A DNA stretch of 19,616 bases, taken from positions 1 to 19,616 of the forward strand of contig LBSF01000005.1 of assembly GCA_000991805.1 (NCBI GenBank), written 5' to 3'. Origin of the DNA: a candidate division WS6 bacterium GW2011_GWC2_36_7. Its GTDB lineage: Bacteria; Patescibacteriota; Dojkabacteria; SC72. Every line of letters begins with the position of its first letter. The first letter of the stretch is position 1. The notes under the pieces were generated by a model, which saw nothing but the letters and a program-made list of their open reading frames with translations, was not told where the DNA came from and made no database searches. Shown piece after piece: positions 1 through 5,937 of this stretch. The translations under genes and the position numbers were made by a program.

Positions 1-309
1 GTTCCTAAGTCTGTTAAGGATATTATTAAGGGAGCATATGATGCTCTAAATCTTATTACTTTCTATACTGGTTCTGAGAAGGAATGTAATGCATGGACTA
101 TTGAGAAGGGGGCTAATGCTAAGGAGGCTGCTGGAGTTATTCATACTGATTTAGAAAATAACTTCATAACGGCGGATGTGGTTAATGTTGATGCTTTGTT
201 GGATGCTGGTGGTTGGGTTAAGGCTAAGGAATTGGGGTTGGTTAAGAATCATGGTAAGGATTATATTGTTAATGATGGTGATTATATTATTATTCTTGCG
301 AATAAGTAA
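1..309 (+). CDS. ychF: Redox-regulated ATPase/GTPase YchF (Obg/OLA1 family), C-terminal fragment
   Basis: The gene enters from the left edge and only its last 102 residues are present, so the GTP/ATP-binding G domain lies outside the window. The visible part is the C-terminal TGS-like domain. It has the family run LNLITFYTGSEKECNAW, then GANAKEAAGVIHTDLENNF and a closing GKDYIVNDGDYIIIL, which match the end of bacterial YchF closely. YchF is a ribosome-associated translation-factor GTPase/ATPase that prefers ATP. Codon use is strongly biased to GTT, GCT, GGT and AAG, unlike most genes further on and similar to ssb, which suggests high expression. It ends in TAA. No clear terminator follows before the promoter block at 344. 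Confidence 0.93.
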   Translation, partial: VPKSVKDIIKGAYDALNLITFYTGSEKECNAWTIEKGANAKEAAGVIHTDLENNFITADVVNVDALLDAGGWVKAKELGLVKNHGKDYIVNDGDYIIILANK

Positions 310-343
310 GAATTTTTCAAAAGAAATACTGTTGTAGTAGATA

Positions 344-387
344 TTTACAAGTAAACGGATATCCCATAGAATATGGATGTCTTTTTG
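344..387 (+). promoter_or_regulatory. Promoter with overlapping dyad, copy 1 (shared with 1752-1795)
   Basis: A -35 box TTTACA (344-349) and a -10 box TAGAAT (367-372) are separated by exactly 17 nt. An imperfect dyad overlaps the -10: left arm ATATCCCAT (359-367), spacer AGAAT, right arm ATGGATGT (373-380), with one bulged C and one G-T pair. The run CTTTTTG follows at 381-387. The whole 44-nt block recurs at the same internal spacing at 1752-1795, with a symmetric change in the dyad. The two boxes support a promoter and the dyad suggests a repressor or activator site; that role is inferred. It would drive the gene at 433 with a 5' leader of about 54 nt. Confidence 0.6.
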
Positions 388-432
388 TTTGTAGCTTGTG
401 CCTTGTCGCTCTATGAAAATTAGGAGAGCTTT

Positions 433-807
433 ATGGAATCCAAAGTAGTAAAAGAGTATGGCATTTTGAAAGTTCTAGAGAAAGAAGGGAAGGAATATTT
501 TATTTCTCTTCCCAACTGTGAGTTGGTAAGAATTTCATCTGCAAGAGAAGTAAATATTCTGGAGAAGTTTGAAATCCTCTCAACTGTGGAGATGGGTGGT
601 TTCATCATAGAGGCCGCGAGCATAAATGGTAAAATATACCTCGTCGCAAAGAAGGAAGATGTTCTCTCTTCAAGAGGGTACGATCTGGTGGGAATCTATT
701 CTGAAAATCAAGAAGTAGTGATGATTGAGGGGTTGTTTTTCCCAAGTATTGAAGAGATTCCTTTGCAAAAATATTCAATCCGAGGGCGCGAAGTGTGTGA
801 GCTATAA
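433..807 (+). CDS. Orphan protein, 124 aa, in shared-promoter cassette 1
   Basis: I do not recognise this protein. It is 124 aa, soluble, without a signal peptide or membrane segment, and rich in Glu, Val and Ile. Alternating short hydrophobic and charged runs suggest a mostly beta fold. The ATG at 433 is preceded by AGGAG at good spacing (422-426). The leader also contains GCTCT (408-412) complementary to AGAGC (425-429), which could partly hide the ribosome site. The gene lies behind the promoter/dyad block at 344-387 and is followed by an AAAAAGACAA plus hairpin trailer. Both elements recur around the gene at 1831, although the two proteins show no obvious similarity. That arrangement supports a real, regulated gene, perhaps acquired. 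It is separated from the Bro-N gene by about 135 nt. Confidence 0.75.
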   Translation: MESKVVKEYGILKVLEKEGKEYFISLPNCELVRISSAREVNILEKFEILSTVEMGGFIIEAASINGKIYLVAKKEDVLSSRGYDLVGIYSENQEVVMIEGLFFPSIEEIPLQKYSIRGREVCEL

Positions 808-810
808 AGC

Positions 811-871
811 AAAAAGACAACAGGTGGGAGAACCCATATACTTTTTTAAGTGAGTTCTCCCTGCTTTCCTG
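811..871 (+). terminator. Trailer hairpin of cassette 1 (possible terminator)
   Basis: Just after the stop at 807 comes AAAAAGACAA (811-820), then an 8-bp perfect stem GGGAGAAC (826-833) with GTTCTCCC (854-861). The loop carries a second small hairpin, ACTT-TTTT-AAGT. CAGG (821-824) can also pair with CCTG (868-871). There is no long U-run after the stem, so termination is inferred from position and from the similar arrangement after 2304. Confidence 0.4.
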
Positions 872-930
872 CGTTACTAAAAAAGCCTCAATTTAATTAT
901 GAATTCTTCTTCCAAATACACGGAATGATA

Positions 931-936
931 TATAAT
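931..936 (+). promoter_or_regulatory. -10 box of a leaderless promoter for the Bro-N/DinD-like gene
   Basis: A perfect TATAAT lies 6 nt before the ATG at 943, placing the expected transcription start on or beside the start codon. No good -35 is visible; TTCTTC at 907-912 is the nearest candidate. No Shine-Dalgarno sequence precedes the ATG. Confidence 0.4.
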
Positions 937-942
937 AGAAAT

Positions 943-1743
943 ATGAAAGAAAAATCCATCATACTATTCAATCAAAAAACAATACGAAGACATTGGGATA
1001 AAAAGAAAGAACTCTGGTATTTTTCGGTTATTGATATTATTGAAGTATTAACTCAAAGTTCTAGACCCAAAAAGTATTGGAATGATTTAAAAATCAAGTT
1101 ACAACAAGAAGAAAGAAGTCAGTTGTCCGCAAAAATCGGACGACTGCGACTAAAATCTACTGATGGTAAGACTTATTTAACAGATGTAGCAGATACAGAA
1201 ACAATTTTAAGACTAATTCAATCAATTCCTTCGCCTAAAGCCGAACCATTTAAAGTTTGGTTAGCTAAGGTAGGATATGAAAGAATTGAAGAAACAGAAG
1301 ATCCAGAATTGGCATTTGATAGGGCAATGAAGACATATCTAAACAAAGGATATTCAAGAGATTGGATTAATCAAAGATTAAAGAGTATTGAAGTAAGAAA
1401 AGAACTAACAGATGAATGGCAAGAGAGAGGTATGAAAGAAGGAAGAGATTTTGCAATATTAACAAATGAGATTACTAAGGCTTGGACAGGTAAATCTGTA
1501 AAGGAGTTGAAAGAATACAAGGGGTTAAAGAAAGAGAATTTAAGGGATAATATGACGAATTTAGAATTAATTCTTAATATGTTAGCAGAAGCTTCTACTA
1601 CCGAAATATCAAAGAAGGATATACCTAAAGGATTGGAAGAGAATAGGGTTGTAGCAAAGAAGGGTGGAAATGTTGCGAAGAAGGCGAAGGAAGAGATAGA
1701 GTTAAGTACAGGGGAGAGTGTTATTAGGAAGAAATTGAGTTAA
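943..1743 (+). CDS. Bro-N / DinD-like family protein (phage-antirepressor-type)
   Basis: The product is 266 aa from the ATG at 943. The frame is open from an ATG at 850, but those 31 extra residues look unlike the family, and TATAAT sits 6 nt before 943. The N-terminal part (about residues 8-110) fits the Bro-N fold seen in phage antirepressors and baculovirus BRO proteins, with WYFSVIDIIEVL followed by RPKKYWNDLK. The C-terminal part (about 155-240) resembles E. coli DinD, including DFAILTNEI, a KGLKKENLRDNMTNLEL stretch, and an ENRVVAKKGGNVAKKAKEEIE region comparable to DinD's VGRKVRQTIQEL. DinD is SOS-induced and has been reported to inhibit RecA strand exchange; whether this protein does so is unknown. 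It sits between two orphan genes with matching promoters, in what looks like an accessory patch. Confidence 0.75.
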   Translation: MKEKSIILFNQKTIRRHWDKKKELWYFSVIDIIEVLTQSSRPKKYWNDLKIKLQQEERSQLSAKIGRLRLKSTDGKTYLTDVADTETILRLIQSIPSPKAEPFKVWLAKVGYERIEETEDPELAFDRAMKTYLNKGYSRDWINQRLKSIEVRKELTDEWQERGMKEGRDFAILTNEITKAWTGKSVKELKEYKGLKKENLRDNMTNLELILNMLAEASTTEISKKDIPKGLEENRVVAKKGGNVAKKAKEEIELSTGESVIRKKLS

Positions 1744-1751
1744 GGAAAGGA

Positions 1752-1795
1752 TTTACATCCGAATAGATATCCTATAGAATATAGATGTCTTTTTG
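1752..1795 (+). promoter_or_regulatory. Promoter with overlapping dyad, copy 2 (shared with 344-387)
   Basis: TTTACA (1752-1757) and TAGAAT (1775-1780) are 17 nt apart. The dyad is ATATCCTAT (1767-1775), spacer AGAAT, ATAGATGT (1781-1788), followed by CTTTTTG (1789-1795). Relative to copy 1, the left arm changes C to T and the right arm G to A at the paired position, so symmetry is kept. Downstream, GTAGAT-TAT-ATCTAC (1795-1809) forms a further perfect 6-bp hairpin in the leader. The promoter would serve the gene at 1831. Confidence 0.6.
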
Positions 1796-1830
1796 TAGAT
1801 TATATCTACCGCTCTTTACAGGAGAACCAC

Positions 1831-2304
1831 ATGATAACGAAATCTCTAATCAAATATCCTCAAGAAATTCACCAGGAATATGAAGTGATCGAATCTTTGG
1901 GTAACGCATTTGTGGGAAGACCATTTGATACCCATAAATATCAATTGATCTTTGAGGGGCAAAATGGGCAAATTCATTCCATATTCAATTTACGGGATGA
2001 AAAGATCTCATTATCGGAGGATAGATTTAGGGAAATATTCCCTAATGTACTTAAACGATACAATTATCAAAATTATCGTTTGTACATCGTCAAAAAAGGT
2101 CGGCAGCGCTTTGTAATCGTTTATACGGGAAGTGAAGTGCCAACGATCTATCGGTACCATAATATTTATGAAATAAGAAAGGGTGATGTAATCTCTTTCT
2201 CACAGTTTGGGATTCAAATCTGTCCTACGGCGTACAGACGATTGGAAGTCGGAAAAGAGGGAGAATTACTTTCTCTTTGGACAAGAAATGAATTCCGAAA
2301 TTAG
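1831..2304 (+). CDS. Orphan protein, 157 aa, in shared-promoter cassette 2
   Basis: I do not recognise this protein. It is 157 aa, probably basic, rich in Tyr, Arg and Ile, with no signal peptide or membrane helix. The ATG at 1831 has a clear AGGAGAA Shine-Dalgarno (1820-1826). It lies behind the second copy of the promoter/dyad block (1752-1795) and before an AAAAAGACAA plus long-hairpin trailer, both shared with the gene at 433. Codons such as CGG, ATC and GTC are more frequent here than in the flanking core genes, which hints at foreign origin. A tyrosine/arginine-rich basic protein could bind nucleic acid, but nothing in the sequence establishes this. Confidence 0.75.
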   Translation: MITKSLIKYPQEIHQEYEVIESLGNAFVGRPFDTHKYQLIFEGQNGQIHSIFNLRDEKISLSEDRFREIFPNVLKRYNYQNYRLYIVKKGRQRFVIVYTGSEVPTIYRYHNIYEIRKGDVISFSQFGIQICPTAYRRLEVGKEGELLSLWTRNEFRN

Positions 2305-2308
2305 CTAC

Positions 2309-2394
2309 AAAAAGACAAAAAGGGTAGTAGGCTGTTGAATGTTGGAATAAAATCCTTCTTCTGTAACATAGCCTACTGCACGACCCTTTTGTAG
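2309..2394 (+). terminator. Trailer hairpin of cassette 2 (probable terminator)
   Basis: Beginning with AAAAAGACAA (2309-2318), a two-part stem forms: AAAAGGGT (2318-2325) with ACCCTTTT (2383-2390), and AGTAGGCT (2326-2333) with AGCCTACT (2370-2377). All sixteen pairs are perfect. The 3' arm has a 5-nt internal bulge (GCACG), and the loop is 36 nt. CTACAAAA at 2305-2312 can alternatively pair with TTTTGTAG at 2387-2394. The short U-run inside the 3' arm is compatible with termination, but the large loop is unusual. Confidence 0.5.
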
Positions 2395-2402
2395 AATGAT
2401 AG

Positions 2403-2431
2403 TTGTATTAACTAATATTTTCTGCTAAAAT
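2403..2431 (+). promoter_or_regulatory. Promoter of rpsF-ssb-rpsR
   Basis: TTGTAT (2403-2408) and TAAAAT (2426-2431) are 17 nt apart, and a TG one base before the -10 (2423-2424) makes it an extended -10. Expected start is near 2438, giving a leader of about 32 nt before rpsF. Confidence 0.5.
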
Positions 2432-2469
2432 CCATTCTCGTTAAGACATAATTTGTATATATCGGTTAA

Positions 2470-2826
2470 ATGGCAGCAGAAGAAGTAAAAAAAGGAAACT
2501 ATTATGAAATGGCAGTGGCTCTTAAACCACTATTACCAGACGATGTTAGAAAAGCAATTCACAAAGAATTTGTTGATTTGGTTAAGGCTAAGGGTGGAGA
2601 AGTATTAGATGTAGATGTATGGGGTAAGAGATATTTAGCGTACAAGATAAACGGGCATAACGAAGGATATTACATTATATATACCTTCATATCCGATCCT
2701 TCACATATCCTAGAAATCAGAAGACAGATGGAATTAAAACAAGAAGTTTTGAGATATATGGTAGTTGAAGCAGATGATGTAGATGAGATAGGGAAGAAGA
2801 TCAAGAAGAAGGAAATAGAAATTTAA
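2470..2826 (+). CDS. rpsF: Small ribosomal subunit protein bS6
   Basis: The product is 118 aa, within the usual 95-135 range. It opens the fold with YYEMAVALKPLLP and continues through GGEVLDVDVWGKRYLAYKI, YYIIYTFISDP and LEIRRQMELKQEVLRYMVV, the typical order of strands and helices in bS6. bS6 binds bS18 in the central domain of the 30S subunit. The tail is short and lysine/glutamate-rich. The gene is first in the classic rpsF-ssb-rpsR order, which supports the call. No Shine-Dalgarno precedes the ATG (the upstream bases are TATATCGGTTAA), so initiation may be unusual although a 5' leader is predicted. Confidence 0.97.
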   Translation: MAAEEVKKGNYYEMAVALKPLLPDDVRKAIHKEFVDLVKAKGGEVLDVDVWGKRYLAYKINGHNEGYYIIYTFISDPSHILEIRRQMELKQEVLRYMVVEADDVDEIGKKIKKKEIEI

Positions 2827-2884
2827 TCGAATTTTAATATTTGTTGTGTATACTTAGGTAAGTTAAATTATAATTATTAAACAA

Positions 2885-3382
2885 ATGGCAGCTAGATCAC
2901 TAAATAAAGTAATGTTAATTGGAAATCTAACAAGAGATCCAGAGATGAGATATACAAATTCTGGAACTCCAGTTGTTACTTTCGGAATGGCAACAAACAA
3001 GTCATGGAAAGATACCAATGGTGAAATGAAGGAATTAGCAGAATTCCATAACGTAGTAGCATGGAACAAGATGGCTGAGATATGCCAGCAATTGTTAGCT
3101 AAGGGAATGAAGATCTATGTAGAGGGTTCTTTGAATACAAGATCATGGCAGGCAGATGATAATACAACTAGATACAAGACAGAAGTTAGAATTGAAGATA
3201 TGATTCTTTTAGATAGCAAGGGTAAGCAGGGTGCTGGTGTTGATGAAGATGCTGCACATGCTGAAAGACCAGAGAAAGCAGCGAAAGCTCCTAAGGAAGA
3301 TGTTGTTGCTGATGAAGCAGCTCCAGTTGAAGAGGAAGCTCCTGTTGATCAGGATCCTTTAGAAGAAGATTTGCCATTTTAA
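2885..3382 (+). CDS. ssb: Single-stranded DNA-binding protein
   Basis: This is a 165-aa SSB. Residues about 4-112 form the OB-fold, beginning LNKVMLIGNLTRDPEMRYT and including VVTFGMATNKSW, EFHNVVAWNKMAE and GMKIYVEGSLNTRSW. A low-complexity acidic, Ala/Pro-rich linker follows. The C-terminus DPLEEDLPF is the acidic tip that recruits partner proteins, here ending LPF rather than the canonical IPF. SSB coats single-stranded DNA in replication and repair. The gene sits between rpsF and rpsR. A TATAAT at 2869-2874, 10 nt before the ATG, could give it an additional near-leaderless transcript; the matching -35 is poor. Confidence 0.97.
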   Translation: MAARSLNKVMLIGNLTRDPEMRYTNSGTPVVTFGMATNKSWKDTNGEMKELAEFHNVVAWNKMAEICQQLLAKGMKIYVEGSLNTRSWQADDNTTRYKTEVRIEDMILLDSKGKQGAGVDEDAAHAERPEKAAKAPKEDVVADEAAPVEEEAPVDQDPLEEDLPF

Positions 3383-3400
3383 TTTGATATATATTAAGGA

Positions 3401-3718
3401 ATGTCAGACGAAATAGTAGTAAAACAAAGTCCAGCAGTAGAGAGCACAGTAAGTGAGGATTCTTCTTTCGATGCAAAGAAAAAGAATATGCGAAGAAGAA
3501 GAAAGATTGTTCAGAACTTAAAATGTCCTCTATGTGAATCTGGAGTTAAGACTGTTACATACAAGGATGTGTATCAATTAAAGAAGTTTACATCTGTTAG
3601 AGGTAAGATTATATCTGTTGAGAAGTCTGGAGCATGCCACAGGCATCAGAAGATGTTAAAGAGGGCTATAAAGAGAGCTAGATTTATGTCTCTCTTACCA
3701 TATTCTTCTAATGAATAG
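3401..3718 (+). CDS. rpsR: Small ribosomal subunit protein bS18
   Basis: The product is 105 aa, about 30 residues longer than typical bS18 because of an acidic/serine-rich N-terminal extension (residues 1-25) before the conserved KCPLCESG core. The core holds Cys42, Cys45, Cys79 and His82, an arrangement that could bind zinc as in cysteine-containing S18 variants, and the family run RAIKRARFMSLLPYS closes it. bS18 pairs with bS6 on the 30S platform. It is the last gene of the rpsF-ssb-rpsR unit and is followed 28 nt later by a strong intrinsic terminator. A -10-like TATATT lies 5 nt before the ATG, and AAGGA abuts the ATG too closely for a normal Shine-Dalgarno. Confidence 0.96.
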   Translation: MSDEIVVKQSPAVESTVSEDSSFDAKKKNMRRRRKIVQNLKCPLCESGVKTVTYKDVYQLKKFTSVRGKIISVEKSGACHRHQKMLKRAIKRARFMSLLPYSSNE

Positions 3719-3745
3719 TCTGTAGTATATACATTGAATTGAGAA

Positions 3746-3770
3746 GGGGACCGAAAGGTCCTCTTTTTTT
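3746..3770 (+). terminator. Intrinsic terminator after rpsR
   Basis: A 7-bp stem GGGGACC/GGTCCTC is capped by the stable tetraloop GAAA (3753-3756) and followed by seven T's (3764-3770). This is the clearest rho-independent terminator in the window and closes the rpsF-ssb-rpsR transcript. Confidence 0.92.
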
Positions 3771-3794
3771 GTATATACCAATGGAGTGTTGCAT

Positions 3795-3825
3795 TCTAGG
3801 TCAAGTTTTTGGGGCTTGACCTAGA
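3795..3825. repeat. Perfect 11-bp inverted repeat with 9-nt spacer
   Basis: TCTAGGTCAAG (3795-3805) and CTTGACCTAGA (3815-3825) are exact reverse complements around TTTTTGGGG. It lies between the rpsR terminator and the end of the minus-strand small-protein operon. Neither strand has a U-run after the stem, so it is not an ordinary terminator. It could be a protein-binding site, an RNA-processing or stabilising hairpin, or a remnant of a mobile element. Confidence 0.7.
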
Positions 3826-3880
3826 GTAGGTCTTAAAATATCAGAGAGAGACAAGGAAGGGAATGTGAAGGATCACAGTT

Positions 3881-4240
3881 CTAAAGGCTATTCCTACTAA
3901 GCATAAAGCCAGTAACTGTGTCATAGATTTTCTTGAAATGGAAGCTTCTAGCTTGAACTTTTTCATCTAGGGCCATAGCAAGGATCATTAGAAGAATCAA
4001 TGCTATAGTTAGACCATCCATCCAAGAGGAAATCCATTTTGATGCATATCCACCAGGAATGTTGTGCCACCAGCATATTCTTACTATTACAGAAAGCAGA
4101 TATCCAATGACACCGGAAATAATCCCGATAACAGCGAAGACACCTTTCTTATTATCTGATTTGATGAAAAAATAACCCCAGAAGAGCAGGGATCCTACGA
4201 TCCAAAGTGTATCTCCAACTAAAGTTAGAATATTATTCAC
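3881..4240 (-). CDS. Small three-helix membrane protein, 119 aa (GTG start)
   Basis: I do not recognise the family. Three hydrophobic segments are visible at about residues 2-25, 33-57 and 71-91, with a short soluble stretch between the second and third (HNIPGGYASKW) and a basic C-terminal tail, so it is an integral membrane protein. The frame is open from an ATG at 4252, but the GTG at 4240 is preferred. It has GGAGG (4250-4246) five nucleotides upstream, and its GTG overlaps the TGA of the preceding 33-aa gene as GTGA, the classic sign of translational coupling. It is the last gene of a three-gene minus-strand operon of tiny membrane proteins. No clear terminator follows. Confidence 0.72.
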   Translation of the reverse strand: MNNILTLVGDTLWIVGSLLFWGYFFIKSDNKKGVFAVIGIISGVIGYLLSVIVRICWWHNIPGGYASKWISSWMDGLTIALILLMILAMALDEKVQARSFHFKKIYDTVTGFMLSRNSL

Positions 4241-4338
4241 TTTCCCCTCCATTTTCTAATGTTTATGATTTTGGAATCGACGGCCATGTAAACAAGCCAC
4301 AGTACAAGTCCAATGAATAAAATATTATCCTTTTCCAT
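4237..4338 (-). CDS. Single-helix membrane microprotein, 33 aa
   Basis: This very short frame runs from ATG 4338 to TGA at 4237. Its product is 33 aa: an acidic start (MEKD), a hydrophobic helix at about residues 5-20 (ILFIGLVLWLVYMAV), then a basic tail ending RKWRGK. That topology suits an N-out, C-in single-pass protein. It overlaps the preceding 44-aa gene by 14 nt, and its TGA overlaps the downstream GTG start as GTGA. A purine-rich GAGAGG lies about 11 nt before the ATG. The overlaps on both sides, the hydrophobic/basic pattern and the shared promoter argue that it is translated. I know no family for it. Confidence 0.6.
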   Translation of the reverse strand: MEKDNILFIGLVLWLVYMAVDSKIINIRKWRGK

Positions 4339-4459
4339 TCTTTCTTTTTCCTCTCTTCTTCCTTTCTGATTTACCCTTGAATGAGAGAACTGTAAGTATG
4401 ATAAGCCAGACAATAATAATGCCTATCACAGTAATACCTAACGGATCTAAGTGTATCAA
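4325..4459 (-). CDS. Single-helix membrane microprotein, 44 aa (TTG start)
   Basis: The frame starts at TTG 4459, the only plausible initiator between an upstream stop and the hydrophobic segment, and ends TAA at 4325. AGAGG (4469-4465) lies 5 nt upstream as a Shine-Dalgarno. The product is 44 aa. A short head (MIHLDPLG) is followed by a helix at about residues 8-26 (ITVIGIIIVWLIILTVLSF), then a strongly basic tail with clusters ERKKRGKRK. The basic tail would stay inside or touch membrane lipid, RNA or DNA. It is the first gene of the minus-strand small-membrane-protein operon, behind the promoter at 4534-4505. The family is unknown. Confidence 0.55.
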   Translation of the reverse strand: MIHLDPLGITVIGIIIVWLIILTVLSFKGKSERKKRGKRKNGKG

Positions 4460-4504
4460 ATCTCCCTCTTTTCTTTTTCTCTGATTTTTAACGATCTAAG
4501 CCCA

Positions 4505-4534
4505 ATTATACCTCTCCAAGATACTATAAGACAA
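4505..4534 (-). promoter_or_regulatory. Promoter of the small-membrane-protein operon
   Basis: On the minus strand, TTGTCT (4534-4529) and a perfect TATAAT (4510-4505) are 18 nt apart. The expected start near 4498 gives a leader of about 39 nt ending in the Shine-Dalgarno of the 44-aa gene. It is back-to-back with the plus-strand promoter at 4557-4585. Confidence 0.55.
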
Positions 4535-4556
4535 TGCTGTAACCTCATTCCTTTCA

Positions 4557-4585
4557 TTGCATCTCTTAACCCTTTCAAGTAATAT
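4557..4585 (+). promoter_or_regulatory. Leaderless promoter of the gene at 4594
   Basis: TTGCAT (4557-4562) and TAATAT (4580-4585) are exactly 17 nt apart. The predicted start (about 4592) lies at or just before the ATG at 4594, so the mRNA would have almost no leader. No Shine-Dalgarno is present. Confidence 0.5.
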
Positions 4586-4593
4586 ATTTATAT

Positions 4594-5937
4594 ATGTCTA
4601 CACTGCCAATGTTAGAGAAAAACTCATACCTAAGCCTGGTTATATCAGATAACAACATCTGGGCACACCTCGCATACACCGATCACAATGCAAACAGGGA
4701 ATACATATTAAGTGATTTCACAGATCTAAACCCATTGAAACAAAGACTAGATGATGATTTCTTTACCAAAAACTTCTGGTATGAATACTTTGATAATCTA
4801 GAAAAAGTATTCAATTGGAATATAGTAGACAAAAACGCATATGGGATATTCTCATTTAGAAAGTTTCAAGAAGAAGGAGATGGAATATCCGGAATTAGAA
4901 TATTGATGGATGAAAACCAAAAATACTTCAACAAAATATTCTCGTCCCTTAGAGCATTCTCAAACGACATAGCCCTAAGAGTAATGGATGATGTATACAT
5001 GCGTGGAATGTTAGAAGGATTAACACAAAAGCTAGCATATGATGATCTCCTGTTTATGGATTTAGAATTACAAGATTTCAAAATATATCGAGCATTCAAA
5101 GACCAGCAAACAGGAAAGATCGAAATATCAAAATCAAAGATAACTTGGAACAATGAATATGGGGTTATAGATTCCATTAAGGATGCTCGATTCAAAGCGT
5201 TTTTAGCTTCAGATGTAACATCCAAAGATATGCTCAATTACTGGAGTAATTTTGTATTGAATAGGGTTGTATTTACTGAAGACCCACACATCTTAGACAT
5301 GTTAAGAGCATATACAACAGCCCAACTTCACTCAATATATCAGGATAACAAGGAGAAACTACAAGCGATTGGCACACAAGGAAATACGGGAATCATAGTA
5401 ACAGGAATGGTTCCACTACTATTGGGGAAAGAAAAACTATTACTATCTCTAACCGATGGATTTGAAATATCTGGAATACTAGATGTCTACTTTGACAACG
5501 AGAAGAGAGCACTATCATACGCCAAAAGCTATATCTCTGGCCCTGCATCTTCTGATGTAGTACTTACACGAAAAGAGATATTGTCTTGTGCGACAAAAGT
5601 ATTAATACCTGAGGTAAAAATCTCCAGGAATAGAAGCAAGGTCATCTTCAATGGATACACAGATTCATTAGAAGGAGAAAAACAGGACATATTTGCGCTT
5701 TCCCCTGAGTTTACATTTATAAAATTACCATTACACAGAGAAAACCTCATAATTGAAGGAGAATTTAAGAATGGGGCATACATTAGAAATACACAAGCAA
5801 GAGACAACCTAAGCTTCATATCTATACCTGATAAATTAAGATATGATTCGATGGTTGTAGATGCTAGATACAAGCCAATTGTGTATGGACCAGATGTATA
5901 TTCGAATAAGTTAAAATTACAACAGTGGTTTAAATGA
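4594..5937 (+). CDS. Conserved-looking protein, 447 aa, possibly a divergent MutL/actin-like fold
   Basis: I cannot name this protein with confidence. It is 447 aa, soluble, without a signal peptide. Two stretches resemble degenerate actin/ASKHA nucleotide-binding motifs: a beta-strand segment LLFMDLELQDFKIYRAF near residue 152, where the usual DxGxTxTK phosphate motif would be, and NTGIIVTGMVPLLLG near residue 268, like a phosphate-2/adenosine motif. From memory, glutamate-mutase-MutL-like genes in Chloroflexi are paired with a barrel-domain gene like the next one here, which makes that reading attractive, but the key Gly/Thr residues are absent. The gene is leaderless behind 4557-4585, and its TGA overlaps the next ATG (ATGA), so the two proteins are probably made together and may act together. 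Confidence 0.8.
   Translation: MSTLPMLEKNSYLSLVISDNNIWAHLAYTDHNANREYILSDFTDLNPLKQRLDDDFFTKNFWYEYFDNLEKVFNWNIVDKNAYGIFSFRKFQEEGDGISGIRILMDENQKYFNKIFSSLRAFSNDIALRVMDDVYMRGMLEGLTQKLAYDDLLFMDLELQDFKIYRAFKDQQTGKIEISKSKITWNNEYGVIDSIKDARFKAFLASDVTSKDMLNYWSNFVLNRVVFTEDPHILDMLRAYTTAQLHSIYQDNKEKLQAIGTQGNTGIIVTGMVPLLLGKEKLLLSLTDGFEISGILDVYFDNEKRALSYAKSYISGPASSDVVLTRKEILSCATKVLIPEVKISRNRSKVIFNGYTDSLEGEKQDIFALSPEFTFIKLPLHRENLIIEGEFKNGAYIRNTQARDNLSFISIPDKLRYDSMVVDARYKPIVYGPDVYSNKLKLQQWFK

Noticed and set aside
413..448. Short upstream frame (11 codons) overlapping the start of the gene at 433
   Set aside because: It begins in the leader before the ribosome site and is the sort of frame expected by chance; nothing suggests translation.
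850..942. In-frame upstream extension of the Bro-N/DinD-like gene from ATG 850
   Set aside because: The 31 residues are not family-like, overlap the cassette-1 trailer hairpin, and a TATAAT sits 6 nt before the internal ATG at 943.
4241..4252. ATG 4252 as start of the three-helix membrane protein
   Set aside because: The GTG at 4240 has a Shine-Dalgarno and overlaps the upstream stop as GTGA; the ATG has neither.
5935..5937. Possible recoding of TGA to glycine
   Set aside because: TGA at 5935-5937 ends the frame exactly where the next gene starts (ATGA), and no long gene contains an internal TGA, so the standard stop meaning holds.
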